DNA of 40,229 nucleotides from Planctomycetaceae bacterium. GTDB taxonomy: Bacteria; Planctomycetota; Phycisphaerae; Phycisphaerales; UBA1924. The stretch lies in assembly GCA_021294835.1 (NCBI GenBank), contig JAJTDF010000022.1, positions 1 to 40,229 of the forward strand. Reading direction: 5' to 3'. This document shows positions 25,601-33,707 of this stretch, one piece after another; positions within the stretch are counted from its first letter, which is position 1; every line of letters starts with the position of its first letter. The notes beneath the pieces were generated by a model. It did no database searches and was not told the origin of the DNA. It saw only the letters and a program-made list of their open reading frames with translations. Position numbers and translations under genes: made by a program.

Positions 25601-26070
25601 CCCGGGAAGATCTCCGCCAGCTTGAACGTGCCCGAGTCCGAACCGTCGGAGACCCACGGCTCCCAGCCCGTCGCCGGGTTGAACGCGTAGAACACCACGC
25701 GACCGCCGCCCAGCGAGGTCACCGGCTGGTACTGCACCACGCGGGCCGGCGTGCCGCCCGTGTTCACGTTGATCACCGAGCCGCCGACGCCGGGGTTGAT
25801 GTCGCGCACGAACACCGTGTCGAACGCCCCGTTCGGGCTCGCCTCGTCCGTCCGCCACAGTTCAAAGCCGTTGATCGGGTCGTTGGCGAAGAAGAACGAC
25901 TTGTCCGCGGACTTGAAGAACCGCAGAGGGTTCGAGCTGCCCGTCAGGCTCGGCGGGTTCGCGTTCACATCCGCAATCAGCGAAGGCTTCTGAGCCATCG
26001 CCGACGATCCGACGCCGATGCTGGCGCCGACCGCTGCCAACAAAACCAGGGGGCTGACATGCTTCTTCAC
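22606..26070 (-). CDS. Large secreted ELWxxDGT-repeat protein with C-terminal GC-type dockerin module
   Basis: A 1154-residue exported protein with a signal peptide at about 1-26 (ending SSAMA). The body is a series of units of 45-60 residues built around ELWxxDGT: visible copies include GFELWRTDEA, GGELWVTDGTEAGTVL and GVELWRTDGTEAGTF, each followed by DINPG, DLNPG or DIALGSSGS and by VYFxA/xGN segments. These repeats are predicted beta-propeller blades; the family has no known enzymatic role. Residues 1083-1154 are two dockerin-like repeats, each with ITGDDFNA, from a Cys to GCP. It is likely a surface protein of the same system as its neighbour. The start is a GTG at 26068-26070 with GGAG six bases upstream (26077-26080). 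A terminator follows the stop. Confidence 0.92.
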   Translation of the reverse strand: MKKHVSPLVLLAAVGASIGVGSSAMAQKPSLIADVNANPPSLTGSSNPLRFFKSADKSFFFANDPINGFELWRTDEASPNGAFDTVFVRDINPGVGGSVINVNTGGTPARVVQYQPVTSLGGGRVVFYAFNPATGWEPWVSDGSDSGTFKLAEIFPGVGSSVTGGIFLRLGNFNDLPMVTINGVAYFYANAGPTPTGGIPAGPQIFKSDGTVAGTMPAGGTNLSNGIPTAANTYSFTGPRDLTVFNGKVFFGAGNATDGVEPYIYDPATDTTTRIADLNPAGNGYTGNIPPVVVGNSLYFAGNDGTTATGLEMYRWDGNLNNPPVKATNIFAAGQGLRVQFPFTALPNGKILMIANNGGANTELWAHDPALPLPNATQIDIQPGANGSFPRAPVVDTANGVAYFVAQGVSGTTQTGWELYRTDGTTATLVRDFNPGAGPGIATYGPDGANTNVPAEPFIKNGFLYFTATPTGATVGTPPNAAQGLGAGGNSELYRLPLNDPAAPYELVADFNTAGSGTPLFFAEQSANAVLCSAFTGTNGREPVVIDFTSPLPTMRRIRDINVTLSNSDPAEFVTATVGSDMPVFFRATTTANGLELMRSDSATPTTTAQVADLNAGGASTLPAYLQVAGSNLIYGGFNTSTTGVDPNIVQTGDGFELRSVSTAIGTTTSSTVVDLFAADAVQFPNNRHGSAVARSQGAPAIGVGNTVFIGGTSVVELNGRYIFMGERNENSDLTLPPTTLGRELYASDGTAAGTVLIKDINLGSGSSLGWENPAATPVGSVFALPTFLRVGNVVYFSAADGGTATESDPAVAGGGGELWVTDGTEAGTVLAADIALGSSGSAPRNFAALSNANLGAGSIIFYADDGNFGAELWAYDPTRPEGSRAFLVKDINGTAFTVGSFVNFPFQVINGVAYFAANDGVNGVELWRTDGTEAGTFMVADLNPGATGSSPGPFSAVGSTLIFDCDNGQGLGFEPHAFDTTQPVGPTNPRLIQDLNPGSADGAIGAYVNFNNRVYFVGNNGQIGVELFKTDGTTVEPVADINVGGSGSNPANLTVSPDGSRLYFSANNGTLGAEPYVIVPQCSIADIVGIGGIGTLPDGIITGDDFNAYTAAFAANDLLADVAGIGGPPALPDGLITGDDFNAFISAFSLGCP

Positions 26071-26478
26071 GGGGTTCTCCCAATTCTGCGGACGTCAGCA
26101 GAGGTGGCCTGCCACGAGTTGCCCATCTCCTCCGACCGATCGCCCTGTCACTCGAATGAGTTGCACGAACGTCACACGCGCGCAGCCAGAGAAGCTCCGC
26201 ACGTGGCTTTGAAAGTACTACAAAAAAACCATCTGGACAACATCCACCGCCTGACTTTCTGATTCTCTGACCTTGACTCGGGGGAGAACGAGGCAGGCAA
26301 ACCCCGCATACGTCCGAGAACCATCCACCTGATCGGGGGGTAACATCGCCACGCCCCGGCCCGTACCCACTCGCTTCCTCACGCAGGCATACCGCTCTCA
26401 GCAGCCCGGCCCGCCCTTGCGATCCGCACCCCCACGTCCCACGGTTCCCGCGGCTCGCTCCGCTTATCTTCAGCTTGC
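26071..26478. other. Divergent intergenic region between the ELWxxDGT gene and the ureohydrolase operon
   Basis: About 408 bases. The left part is AT-richer, with a run of seven A at about 26221-26227 that reads as T on the minus strand. A weak TTGTCC ... TACTTT pair 17 bases apart on the minus strand could be the promoter of the ELWxxDGT gene, only as a guess. The right part, 26340-26478, is C-rich. No gene is visible. Confidence 0.35.
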
Positions 26479-27543
26479 ATGAGCACCCCTCCCGCCCCCC
26501 ACCCCCCTCAGCCCTCCGGCAGCCCGGCCGCCTCCGCCCCCCGCCGCACCACCCTGCCCGATGCCCGCATCACGCCCCGGTTCGCCGGCCTGACCAGTTT
26601 CTGCCGCTACCCCCGGCTGCAGGATGTCGCCGCCCCCGGCCTCCCGGTGGATTGGATCCTCTACGGCGTGCCCTTCGACACCGGCGTCACCTTCCGCCCC
26701 GGGGCCCGCTTCGGCCCCCGCGCCATCCGCGACGCCTCCCAATACGTCAAGCCCTACCACATCGAGCACGACGTCGACGTCGCCCAACTGCTCAGCCTCG
26801 CCGACGCGGGCGACGCCCCCGTCTCCCCGTTTGATCTCAAGGGCACGCTCGACCTGGTCACCGAGTTCGCCACCGATCTGGGCGAGGACGACGCAGCGCC
26901 CGCAGGCGCCTCCACGCCCGCCCGCCTGCTGGCCGTCGGGGGCGATCACTCCATCGCCTACGCCAACATCCGCGCCACCTTCATCCGCCAGGGCGAGCCC
27001 CGGGGCGGCCTGGCCGTCGTCCACTTCGACAGCCACCTGGACACCGTCGACGCCGTCTGGGGCGAGAAGTGGTCGCACGCCTCCCCCTTCCGCCGCGCCA
27101 TCGAAGAAGGACTCATCGACCCCAAACGCATGATCTCCATCGGCGTCAAAGGGCCGCTCAACACCGCCGCCGACTTGGATTACGCCCGCACCCAGGGCGT
27201 CACGCTGCTCACCCGCGAGGCCCTCCGCACCGGCGTCGCCACCGACCGCATCCGCGACTACCTCGCCCGCGTCGGCGACGCACCCACCTACCTCACCTTC
27301 GACATCGACGTCGTCGACCCCGCCTTCGCCCCCGGCACCGGCACGCCCTCGGTCGGCGGCCTCTCCTCCATCGAGGCCCTGGAACTCCTCCGCCGATTCA
27401 AGGGCATGAACATCGTCGGCGCCGACGTCGTCGAGGTGCTCCCCGACCGCGACGTCGCCGGCATCACCGCCCTGCTCGCCGCCCACATCCTCTTTGAAAT
27501 CCTCGCCCTCGACGCCGCCCGCCGCGTCGCCCGAAAGCCCTGA
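26479..27543 (+). CDS. Agmatinase/arginase-family ureohydrolase
   Basis: A 354-residue member of the ureohydrolase superfamily, which uses two Mn ions to hydrolyse guanidino compounds to urea. The metal ligands are all visible: GGDHS (His157), FDSHLDT (Asp184, His186, Asp188) and FDIDVVDP (Asp275, Asp277), and the SHASPFRRAIEEG and TGTPSVGG segments typical of the family. Residues 1-25 are a Pro/Ser/Ala-rich extension. FDSHLDT instead of the commoner DAHTDT suggests a sub-branch that includes guanidinobutyrase-like enzymes, so agmatine is one possible substrate among several. It is the first gene of a plus-strand set: its TGA overlaps the ATG of the methyltransferase (TGATG at 27541-27545), which implies translational coupling. 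Start ATG 26479 is used because it matches the conserved reading; the family N-terminus could begin later. Confidence 0.9.
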   Translation: MSTPPAPHPPQPSGSPAASAPRRTTLPDARITPRFAGLTSFCRYPRLQDVAAPGLPVDWILYGVPFDTGVTFRPGARFGPRAIRDASQYVKPYHIEHDVDVAQLLSLADAGDAPVSPFDLKGTLDLVTEFATDLGEDDAAPAGASTPARLLAVGGDHSIAYANIRATFIRQGEPRGGLAVVHFDSHLDTVDAVWGEKWSHASPFRRAIEEGLIDPKRMISIGVKGPLNTAADLDYARTQGVTLLTREALRTGVATDRIRDYLARVGDAPTYLTFDIDVVDPAFAPGTGTPSVGGLSSIEALELLRRFKGMNIVGADVVEVLPDRDVAGITALLAAHILFEILALDAARRVARKP

Positions 27544-28262
27544 TGCAGCGCCGCCTCAGCCACGAGTTCATGGACGACCCGGACGTCGACCCCGTCCAGC
27601 TCGCCCGCGCCCTGCGCTACATCCGCCTGGTCAACCGCCTGCTCGGCGGGCAATCCGCCCTGCTCTCCAGCCTCCGCCGCTGGTCGGCCGCCTGGCCCGC
27701 CGGCCGCCCCGTCACCCTGCTGGACATCGCCACCGGCTCGGCCGACCTGCCCATCGCCGCCCGCGCCTGGGCCCTCAAGGCCGGCTTCGACCTGCGCATC
27801 ACCGCCGTCGACGTGCACGAGAAAACCCTCGCCGACGCCCGCGCCCAGCTCGCCGCCCAGCCCCCCGCCATCCGCGACGCCATCACCCTCCTCCCCGCCG
27901 ACGCCTTCGACCTCGTCGAACGCTTCGGCCCCGCCTCCTTCGACTACGTGCACGCCGGCCTCTTCCTCCACCACCTGCCCGACCTCCGCGCATTGACCAT
28001 GCTCCGCATCATGGACCGCCTCGCCCGCCATGGCCTGATCTGGAACGACCTGGTCCGCTCCCGCGTCGCCCACCTGGCCATCCGCCTGCTCACCCTCGGC
28101 CAGCCCCCCATCGTGCGGCACGATGCCCGCGTCAGCGTCGAAGCAGGCTTCACCCGCGCCGAAGCCCTCGACATGGCCGCCCGCCTGGGCCTGCCCGCCC
28201 CCCGCTACCGCGCCTCGCTCACCTACCGCTTCACCCTCACCAGCGAAAAGCCCACCCCCTGA
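27543..28262 (+). CDS. Class I SAM-dependent methyltransferase
   Basis: A 239-residue soluble Rossmann-type methyltransferase. Motif I is VTLLDIATGSADLPIAA at about 57-73; the acidic end of strand two is Asp90 (ITAVDVHE); then LPADAFDLVERFG and FDYVHAGLFLHHLPD. It ends with RYRASLTYRFTLT. It belongs to the broad UbiE/type-11 group. In many bacteria close relatives lie next to a type III polyketide synthase and an FAD-dependent reductase, and act on alkylresorcinol- or alkylpyrone-type lipids. Here the FAD-dependent gene does follow, 29 bases downstream, but no polyketide synthase is present in this window. The substrate is therefore open. The ATG overlaps the upstream stop. Confidence 0.88.
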   Translation: MQRRLSHEFMDDPDVDPVQLARALRYIRLVNRLLGGQSALLSSLRRWSAAWPAGRPVTLLDIATGSADLPIAARAWALKAGFDLRITAVDVHEKTLADARAQLAAQPPAIRDAITLLPADAFDLVERFGPASFDYVHAGLFLHHLPDLRALTMLRIMDRLARHGLIWNDLVRSRVAHLAIRLLTLGQPPIVRHDARVSVEAGFTRAEALDMAARLGLPAPRYRASLTYRFTLTSEKPTP

Positions 28263-28291
28263 CCCGCTGCCCGCCCCGGATAGCATCCCCC

Positions 28292-29479
28292 ATGCAGCCC
28301 TCCGCAGCGATCATCGGGGCCGGCCCCGCCGGCGCTGCCGCCGCCGTGCTGCTCGCCCGCGCCGGCTGGCGCACCACCCTGCTCGAGTCCCGACCCTTCC
28401 CCCGCATCAAAGTCTGCGGCGAGTGCATCTCCCCCGCCGCCACCCCGCAACTCCACCGCCTGCTGCCGCCCGAGCATCTCCGCCGCCTCGGGGCCGTGCC
28501 CGTCAGCACGTTCTCGCTTCACCTCCATCAGCCATCGTCAACCCGCACGCTCAGTTGGCACATGCCCGCCCCCACCTGGGCCCTCTCGCGTGGAACCCTC
28601 GACCTCGCCCTGACCACCCTCGCCCGCGACGCCGGCGCTGTCATCGCCCAGCCCGCCACCGTCCGCGCCGTGCACTACCACGCCGATCACGTCGCCCTCA
28701 CCACCGCCGACGGCCACACCCTCACCGCCGATCTGGTCATCCACGCCGACGGCGTCGGCCGCCACGATGCGCCCCCCGCCCCCCCTGCCCCCCCCGCCCC
28801 CACCCCCACGCCCAGCCGCCCCGGCGTCCTCGGCCTCAAGTGCCACCTCCGCCCGCCCACCCCGTTCACTGACCTGGCCATGCACGCCCTGCCCGCGGGC
28901 GCCGGCTACCTCGGCACCGTCCCCATTGAGGACAACCTGGTCACCGTCGCCCTGGTCGCCCGCACCAGCGCGCTCGAGCCCTTCGGCAACGACTTCGACG
29001 CCGCCCTCACCGCCCTCTGGCCCGGCTTCGATCCCGCCTGGCGGCTCGCCGCCGCCAGCCCCTGGGTCGCCTGCGGGGTCGCCGCCAGCGGCTACCGCCC
29101 GCCCGGCCACCTGCGCTCGTTCCGCATCGGCAACGCCGCCGCCGCCGTCGAACCCGTCGGCGGCGAGGGCATCGGCAACGCCCTGTGGGCCGCGGAGACC
29201 CTCACCGGGCTGCTCACCGCCGCCGCCCCGCTCAGTTGCGCCTCGCTGACCGCCGCCCAGCACGCCCTCGCCCGGGCCTACCGCGCCCGCGTGCGTGTCC
29301 GCCGCCCCGCCTGCCGCACCCTGGCCGAGGTCCTCATGCGCCCGCGCCTGCTGGGCGCCCTCTGGCCCCTGCTTCAGGCCGCCGGCACCGCCGACCGTGC
29401 ACCCCACGCCCAGCCCGCACCCGGCGCACCGTGGGTCATGGCCCCCTGGTGGCACCTGCTCGGCAAAGCCGGCGGCTGA
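28292..29479 (+). CDS. FAD-dependent oxidoreductase, geranylgeranyl-reductase-like
   Basis: A 395-residue flavoprotein. The dinucleotide motif GAGPAGAAAA is at 9-18 with Glu32 after the second strand, then VCGECISPAA (residues 41-50), characteristic of geranylgeranyl reductase and related group C flavoprotein monooxygenase-fold enzymes. ALSRGTLDLALTTLARDAG and the C-terminal GNAAAAVEPVGGEGIGNAL complete the FAD binding pattern. Between residues about 160 and 180 it carries a proline-rich insertion with repeats of APP and TP. It is preceded by the methyltransferase gene and runs in the same direction; FtsK follows 110 bases later. Likely substrates are isoprenoid or polyketide chains, an inference from the family. 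The ATG at 28292 begins directly with the Rossmann strand. Confidence 0.9.
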   Translation: MQPSAAIIGAGPAGAAAAVLLARAGWRTTLLESRPFPRIKVCGECISPAATPQLHRLLPPEHLRRLGAVPVSTFSLHLHQPSSTRTLSWHMPAPTWALSRGTLDLALTTLARDAGAVIAQPATVRAVHYHADHVALTTADGHTLTADLVIHADGVGRHDAPPAPPAPPAPTPTPSRPGVLGLKCHLRPPTPFTDLAMHALPAGAGYLGTVPIEDNLVTVALVARTSALEPFGNDFDAALTALWPGFDPAWRLAAASPWVACGVAASGYRPPGHLRSFRIGNAAAAVEPVGGEGIGNALWAAETLTGLLTAAAPLSCASLTAAQHALARAYRARVRVRRPACRTLAEVLMRPRLLGALWPLLQAAGTADRAPHAQPAPGAPWVMAPWWHLLGKAGG

Positions 29480-29588
29480 GCCAGGGGCCGCCAAACCCCC
29501 GCACAAATCCCGTCCGGCCAGCCGAAACCCGCCGCCTTCAGCCCACTTGAGCAGCCGAACTCGCCCTCAGGCCGATACCTTGGGGTCT

Positions 29589-32525
29589 ATGGCAAGGACT
29601 GCCGCTTCAACCGCGATTCCCGCGGGCGTGTTCGCTACGCCCGTTTCACGGACGGCCACCTCGGGCGTGCTCCCGTACATCACCTGGTTCGTCCAGTTGA
29701 TGGCCTTCTTCTTCCTGCTCGCGTCACTGCTGAGCTTCTCCCCGTACGACTGGCCCTCGCCGGCGCAATACCCCGCCGGCGGCGTTGCCGGCACGCCCAT
29801 CGCCAACTGGTGCGGCACCGCCGGCGCCGTTCCGGCCTACCACCTGTTCAGCCTGCTCTCATGGGGCGTCTGGGTGCTCATGGGCCTGTGGGGCATCTAT
29901 CTCTTCGCCACCGCCTTCGTCGCCCGCGTCTCCCACCCGCCGCTCCGCCTGCTCGGCGCCATCGTCATGGCCGCCGCTGTCAGCGCCCTCCACGCTCTGC
30001 TCCTGCCCTCATGGGGCGCTCTGCCCCCGGCCCAGGGCGGCGGCATGCTCGGCGTCTGGCTGGCCAACCTGCTCCAGCAGCCCTTCGGCGGCTTCGGCGC
30101 CTTCCTCTGGCTCCTGCTCGCGTTCATCGTCGGCGCCGTCGTCGCGGTCGATGTCTGGGTCATCATCGCCCCCAAGTGGGCCTACCAGCAGGTCCGCACC
30201 GCCGCGCCGCCGGTGATGGAGGCCACCGCGACCGCCGCCGGCGTCACCGCCCGGGGCAGCAAGCGCGCCTTCGGCTGGATCTGGGACCGCCTGGGCCGCG
30301 AGGAGAAGCCCGCCAACCCCTTCCTCCCCGGCAGCAAGACCAAGCGCGGCGCCGCCGCCCGCAAGCCCAAGGACGCGGGCAAGGACGGCGTCAAGGAGGC
30401 CATCGACGAGCAGGCCGGCGGCCTGGGCGGCACCGAAGCCTTCAACCCCGATGAGCACACCGTGCTCGAGGACGCCGACGGCAACGTCACCGCCGCTGCC
30501 ACCCCCGCCAAGCCCGCCAAGGGCAAAGGCAAGTCCGCCAAGCCCGCCCCCCCCGCCGCCGAGGCCGAGGAGGACACCGCCGAGGACGCCGACCAACCCG
30601 CCGAGGCCGACGACGACGCCACCGACGACGCCGACGAGTCCGAGGAGCAGGCCGCCGCCGCGCCCGCCGCCCCGCAGAAGCGCACCTTCACCCCTGAAGA
30701 GCTCCGCGCCAAGATCGCCAAGCTCCCCGTCGTCTTCGCCGGCAAGAACAAGCAGACCGCCACCGAGGCCGACCTCCGCGACATCCGCAACACCGTGGAC
30801 CTGGAAGGCTACAAGTTCCCCGGGCTGGATCTGCTGGAAGAGCCCGACCAGAGCTACCCCGAGCAGATGGAGAAGTACGTCCGCGAGCAGGCCGGCGCCC
30901 TGGAGCGGGCCCTGAAGGAGTACCGCATCGACGGCGAGGTCGTCGGCATCGAGAGCGGCCCGGTCATCACCCTCTTTGAAGTCCGCCTCGCCGCCGGCAC
31001 CAAGGTCGCCGTCCTCTCGGGCATCTCCTCCGACCTCGCCCGCGCCCTCAAGGCCGTCAACATCCGCATCGTCCCCAACACCGCCGGCCGCGACACCGTC
31101 GGCATCGAGGTGCCCAACGCCCACAAGGAGAAGGTCCGCCTCAAGGAGTTGATGACCCGCGCCGACACCTACAACAGCATGACCCTGCCGATGTTCCTCG
31201 GCAAGGACGCCTCCGGCAACCCGCTCATCGTCGACCTGGCCACCCAGCCGCACATGCTCATCGCCGGCACCACCGGCTCGGGCAAGAGCGTCTGCATGAG
31301 CTCCATCCTGATGAGCTTCCTCTACACCCGCAAGCCCAACGAGCTCAAGCTCGTCCTGGTCGACCCCAAGATGGTCGAACTCAGCCAGTTCAAGGACATC
31401 CCCCACCTCATGTGCCCGGTGGTCACCGAGATGTCCAAGGCCGCCGCCATCCTGGAGTGGGCCGTCCGCAAGATGGACGAGCGTTACGAGCTGCTCGCCG
31501 AGGCCGGCTGCCGCGACATCTCCAGTTACAACAGCCTCACCTGGGAGGAACTCAAGGAACGCTTCAGCCCCGCGGATGAGGTCGAAGAGGCCCGCATCCC
31601 CAAGAAGCTCCCCTACATGGTCTTCGTCATCGACGAACTGGCCGACTTGATGATGACCAACAAGGAGGTCGAGCACGCCATCGTCCGCCTCGCCCAGAAG
31701 GCCCGCGCCGTCGGCATGCACCTGATCGTCGCCACCCAGCGCCCGCAGGCCAACGTCGTCACCGGCCTGATCAAGGCCAACATGCCCGGCCGCATCTCCT
31801 TCAAAGTCGCCTCCGCCATGGACAGCCGCATCGTCCTTGACCAGAAGGGCGGCGAGCTGCTCCTGGGCATGGGCGACATGCTCTACCTCTCCCCCAAGAC
31901 CTCCAAGCTCATGCGCTCCCAGGGCACCCTGGTGGACGACCGCGAGATCCGCAAGGTCGTCAAGTTCCTCAAGGAGATCGCCGCGCCCTCCTTCGAGCAC
32001 TCGCTCATGCAGATCCGCACCGGCTCGGCCGCCGCCGGAGACATCGCCGGCGGCGTCGAAGAGGACCCCGACGGCGAGCAGGGCCTGGCCAACGCCCAGG
32101 CCGACCCCATGTTCAACAAGGCCGTCGAGATCGTCCTGGAGACCAACATCGGCTCGGTCTCCATGCTCCAGCGTCGCCTGGCCATCGGCTACACCCGCGC
32201 CTCACGCCTGATCGACGCCATGGGCAAGGCCGGCATCATCGGCAACCACAAGGGCACCGTCGCCCGCGAGGTCCTCATCTCCGCCGACGAGTGGGAGGCC
32301 ATGAAGGCCCAGGCCGAGGCCGACGCCGCCGCCGAGGCCGCCGGAGGCTCGTCAGCAAAGAAGGACGCGGGCCCCACCCTCTTCACCCCCACCGCCGAGC
32401 CCAAGGGTCGCCTCCCCGCCTCCGCCGGCGCTGTCCCCGGCTCACCGGAAGAGGTCGACGGCCTGGCCGACGAGTTCGACGCCCCCTTCGACCACGACGG
32501 CAACCCCCGCAACGCGGAGAAGTAA
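29589..32525 (+). CDS. ftsK: DNA translocase FtsK
   Basis: A 978-residue membrane-anchored ATPase that pumps DNA toward the dif site and helps resolve chromosome dimers at division. Four membrane helices lie at about 31-50, 85-111, 118-140 and 168-194. An Ala/Glu/Asp/Pro-rich linker spans about 200-365. The motor domain contains DLATQPHMLIAG and GTTGSGKSV (Walker A about 560-568), a Walker B segment in PYMVFVIDELADLMM and IVATQRP, then GRISFKVAS. The gamma winged-helix domain (about 838-905) contains FNKAVEIVLETNIGSVSMLQRRLAIGYTRASRLIDAM, expected to read KOPS-like sites. An Ala/Gly-rich extension closes it. The ATG at 29589 starts the family-like region; the frame continues 294 bases upstream but overlaps the previous gene. 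No terminator is visible after it. Confidence 0.97.
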   Translation: MARTAASTAIPAGVFATPVSRTATSGVLPYITWFVQLMAFFFLLASLLSFSPYDWPSPAQYPAGGVAGTPIANWCGTAGAVPAYHLFSLLSWGVWVLMGLWGIYLFATAFVARVSHPPLRLLGAIVMAAAVSALHALLLPSWGALPPAQGGGMLGVWLANLLQQPFGGFGAFLWLLLAFIVGAVVAVDVWVIIAPKWAYQQVRTAAPPVMEATATAAGVTARGSKRAFGWIWDRLGREEKPANPFLPGSKTKRGAAARKPKDAGKDGVKEAIDEQAGGLGGTEAFNPDEHTVLEDADGNVTAAATPAKPAKGKGKSAKPAPPAAEAEEDTAEDADQPAEADDDATDDADESEEQAAAAPAAPQKRTFTPEELRAKIAKLPVVFAGKNKQTATEADLRDIRNTVDLEGYKFPGLDLLEEPDQSYPEQMEKYVREQAGALERALKEYRIDGEVVGIESGPVITLFEVRLAAGTKVAVLSGISSDLARALKAVNIRIVPNTAGRDTVGIEVPNAHKEKVRLKELMTRADTYNSMTLPMFLGKDASGNPLIVDLATQPHMLIAGTTGSGKSVCMSSILMSFLYTRKPNELKLVLVDPKMVELSQFKDIPHLMCPVVTEMSKAAAILEWAVRKMDERYELLAEAGCRDISSYNSLTWEELKERFSPADEVEEARIPKKLPYMVFVIDELADLMMTNKEVEHAIVRLAQKARAVGMHLIVATQRPQANVVTGLIKANMPGRISFKVASAMDSRIVLDQKGGELLLGMGDMLYLSPKTSKLMRSQGTLVDDREIRKVVKFLKEIAAPSFEHSLMQIRTGSAAAGDIAGGVEEDPDGEQGLANAQADPMFNKAVEIVLETNIGSVSMLQRRLAIGYTRASRLIDAMGKAGIIGNHKGTVAREVLISADEWEAMKAQAEADAAAEAAGGSSAKKDAGPTLFTPTAEPKGRLPASAGAVPGSPEEVDGLADEFDAPFDHDGNPRNAEK

Positions 32526-32717
32526 GCCCGGGACAGCGGCCCAACACCACTGCGGCGGCACATCACGGCTCGGTCCGCATCTGCCCGCATTCGATGTCCC
32601 TGTGTAATGCGCCTCGGCTCGGATCTCGCAACTCTGGATCTGTTCATCTCCATGAAGGCCGTTCGCAAGCTCCGTCTTGCGTGATCACGACGTGCTTCAC
32701 CCTCTATCCTCAGGTGA

Positions 32718-33707
32718 ATGTCCGCAAAGATCTACCTGCACCAAAGGCCCTTAGAAAGCGTCTTTGAGCTCCTTGGCAGCAAGGAAAACGATCTGACATA
32801 CAGCCTCGGCTGGGCCCTCGCAAAATGCCCGTCGCTGCTCGCCGCGCTCCTCCTTGAGGTCTGCGGCAGCAAGCCACCCGCGTCGGTGGAAGTCCGACTG
32901 CAGCAACGGGAAGCCCGGGGGGGCATCACCGACATCGAACTGATCGGCGAACGCCTGCACGTGATCATCGAGGCCAAACGCGGTTGGAACTTGCCAACCG
33001 CCAAACAACTCCAGTTGTACAGCAAGCGCCTCCGGACGGCCGCTCGACCCGAGGGTGTGTTGGTCACCATGTCCGAGTGCAGCCGCGATTTTGCTGATCC
33101 CCGGCTGCCACGGCTGGTTGACGGCTATCCAGTCAAGCACGTGAGCTGGCAGGCCGTCCAGCAGATGGCGGCGAGACGAGTTGGTTCGCACGCTGAAAAG
33201 CGACTGCTGGCGGAACTGGCCGGCTATTTGGAGCGAGTGGTCAAGATGCAGGATCAAGACTCAAACCGCGTGTACGTCGTCTCTCTCAACGCCGGTCGCC
33301 CCGCGTGGTCATCACTGAGCTGGATTGAGATGGTCACCAAGTGCCGCCACTACTTCCACATCTTCGGCCGCTCAGGCTGGCCAAGCAGCCCGCCCAACTA
33401 CCTCGCCTTCCGCTACCACGGCCGTCTTCAGAGCATCCATCACGTGGAGCGGTACGAGGTCATCACCAACATCACCAAGTACATGCCTGAGCTCAAGCCC
33501 GGCCCATGGGAGCCTCACATGCTCTACTGGCTTGGTGATCCGATTGTTCCGAGCAAACAGGTGCAAACCGGCCGCCTGTTCCGAAACGCCCGAGTCTGGG
33601 CCGCACTCGATCTCCTCCTCACCTGCGACGCCATCTCCGACGCCCGAGACAGGACCAAGCAGCGCGAGGGCAACGCCGTTGCCGACAAAGGCAAATCGTC
33701 CCAGTAG
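32718..33707 (+). CDS. PD-(D/E)XK nuclease-like protein
   Basis: A 329-residue soluble protein with an N-terminal region that fits the PD-(D/E)XK fold: SVEVRLQQRE on the first strand, GGITDIELIGERLHVIIEAKRGWNLPT with the Asp of TDIEL and the EAK triad, then QLQLYSKRLR. The second half (about residues 190-310) is a different domain with NRVYVVSLNAG, AWSSLSWIEMVTKC, NYLAFRYHGRLQSIHHVERYEV and LGDPIVPSKQV. I do not recognise the whole family. PD-(D/E)XK folds occur in restriction, repair and defence enzymes, but nothing in the neighbourhood proves any of these. Its base composition is somewhat lower in G/C than the flanks, a possible sign of transfer. The TAG stop ends exactly one base before the stop of the convergent gene, with no space for a terminator. 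Confidence 0.7.
   Translation: MSAKIYLHQRPLESVFELLGSKENDLTYSLGWALAKCPSLLAALLLEVCGSKPPASVEVRLQQREARGGITDIELIGERLHVIIEAKRGWNLPTAKQLQLYSKRLRTAARPEGVLVTMSECSRDFADPRLPRLVDGYPVKHVSWQAVQQMAARRVGSHAEKRLLAELAGYLERVVKMQDQDSNRVYVVSLNAGRPAWSSLSWIEMVTKCRHYFHIFGRSGWPSSPPNYLAFRYHGRLQSIHHVERYEVITNITKYMPELKPGPWEPHMLYWLGDPIVPSKQVQTGRLFRNARVWAALDLLLTCDAISDARDRTKQREGNAVADKGKSSQ

Noticed and set aside
23140..26262. 1040-residue open frame on the plus strand opposite the ELWxxDGT gene
   Set aside because: It is a shadow: G/C-rich third positions of the real minus-strand gene remove stops on the other strand. The translation is low-complexity and rich in Arg, His, Gly and Val, without domains.
32664..32681. Small hairpin CGCAAG-CTCCGT-CTTGCG between ftsK and the nuclease-like gene
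   Set aside because: The six-base stem is weak and not followed by a T-run; not a terminator and no other role visible.
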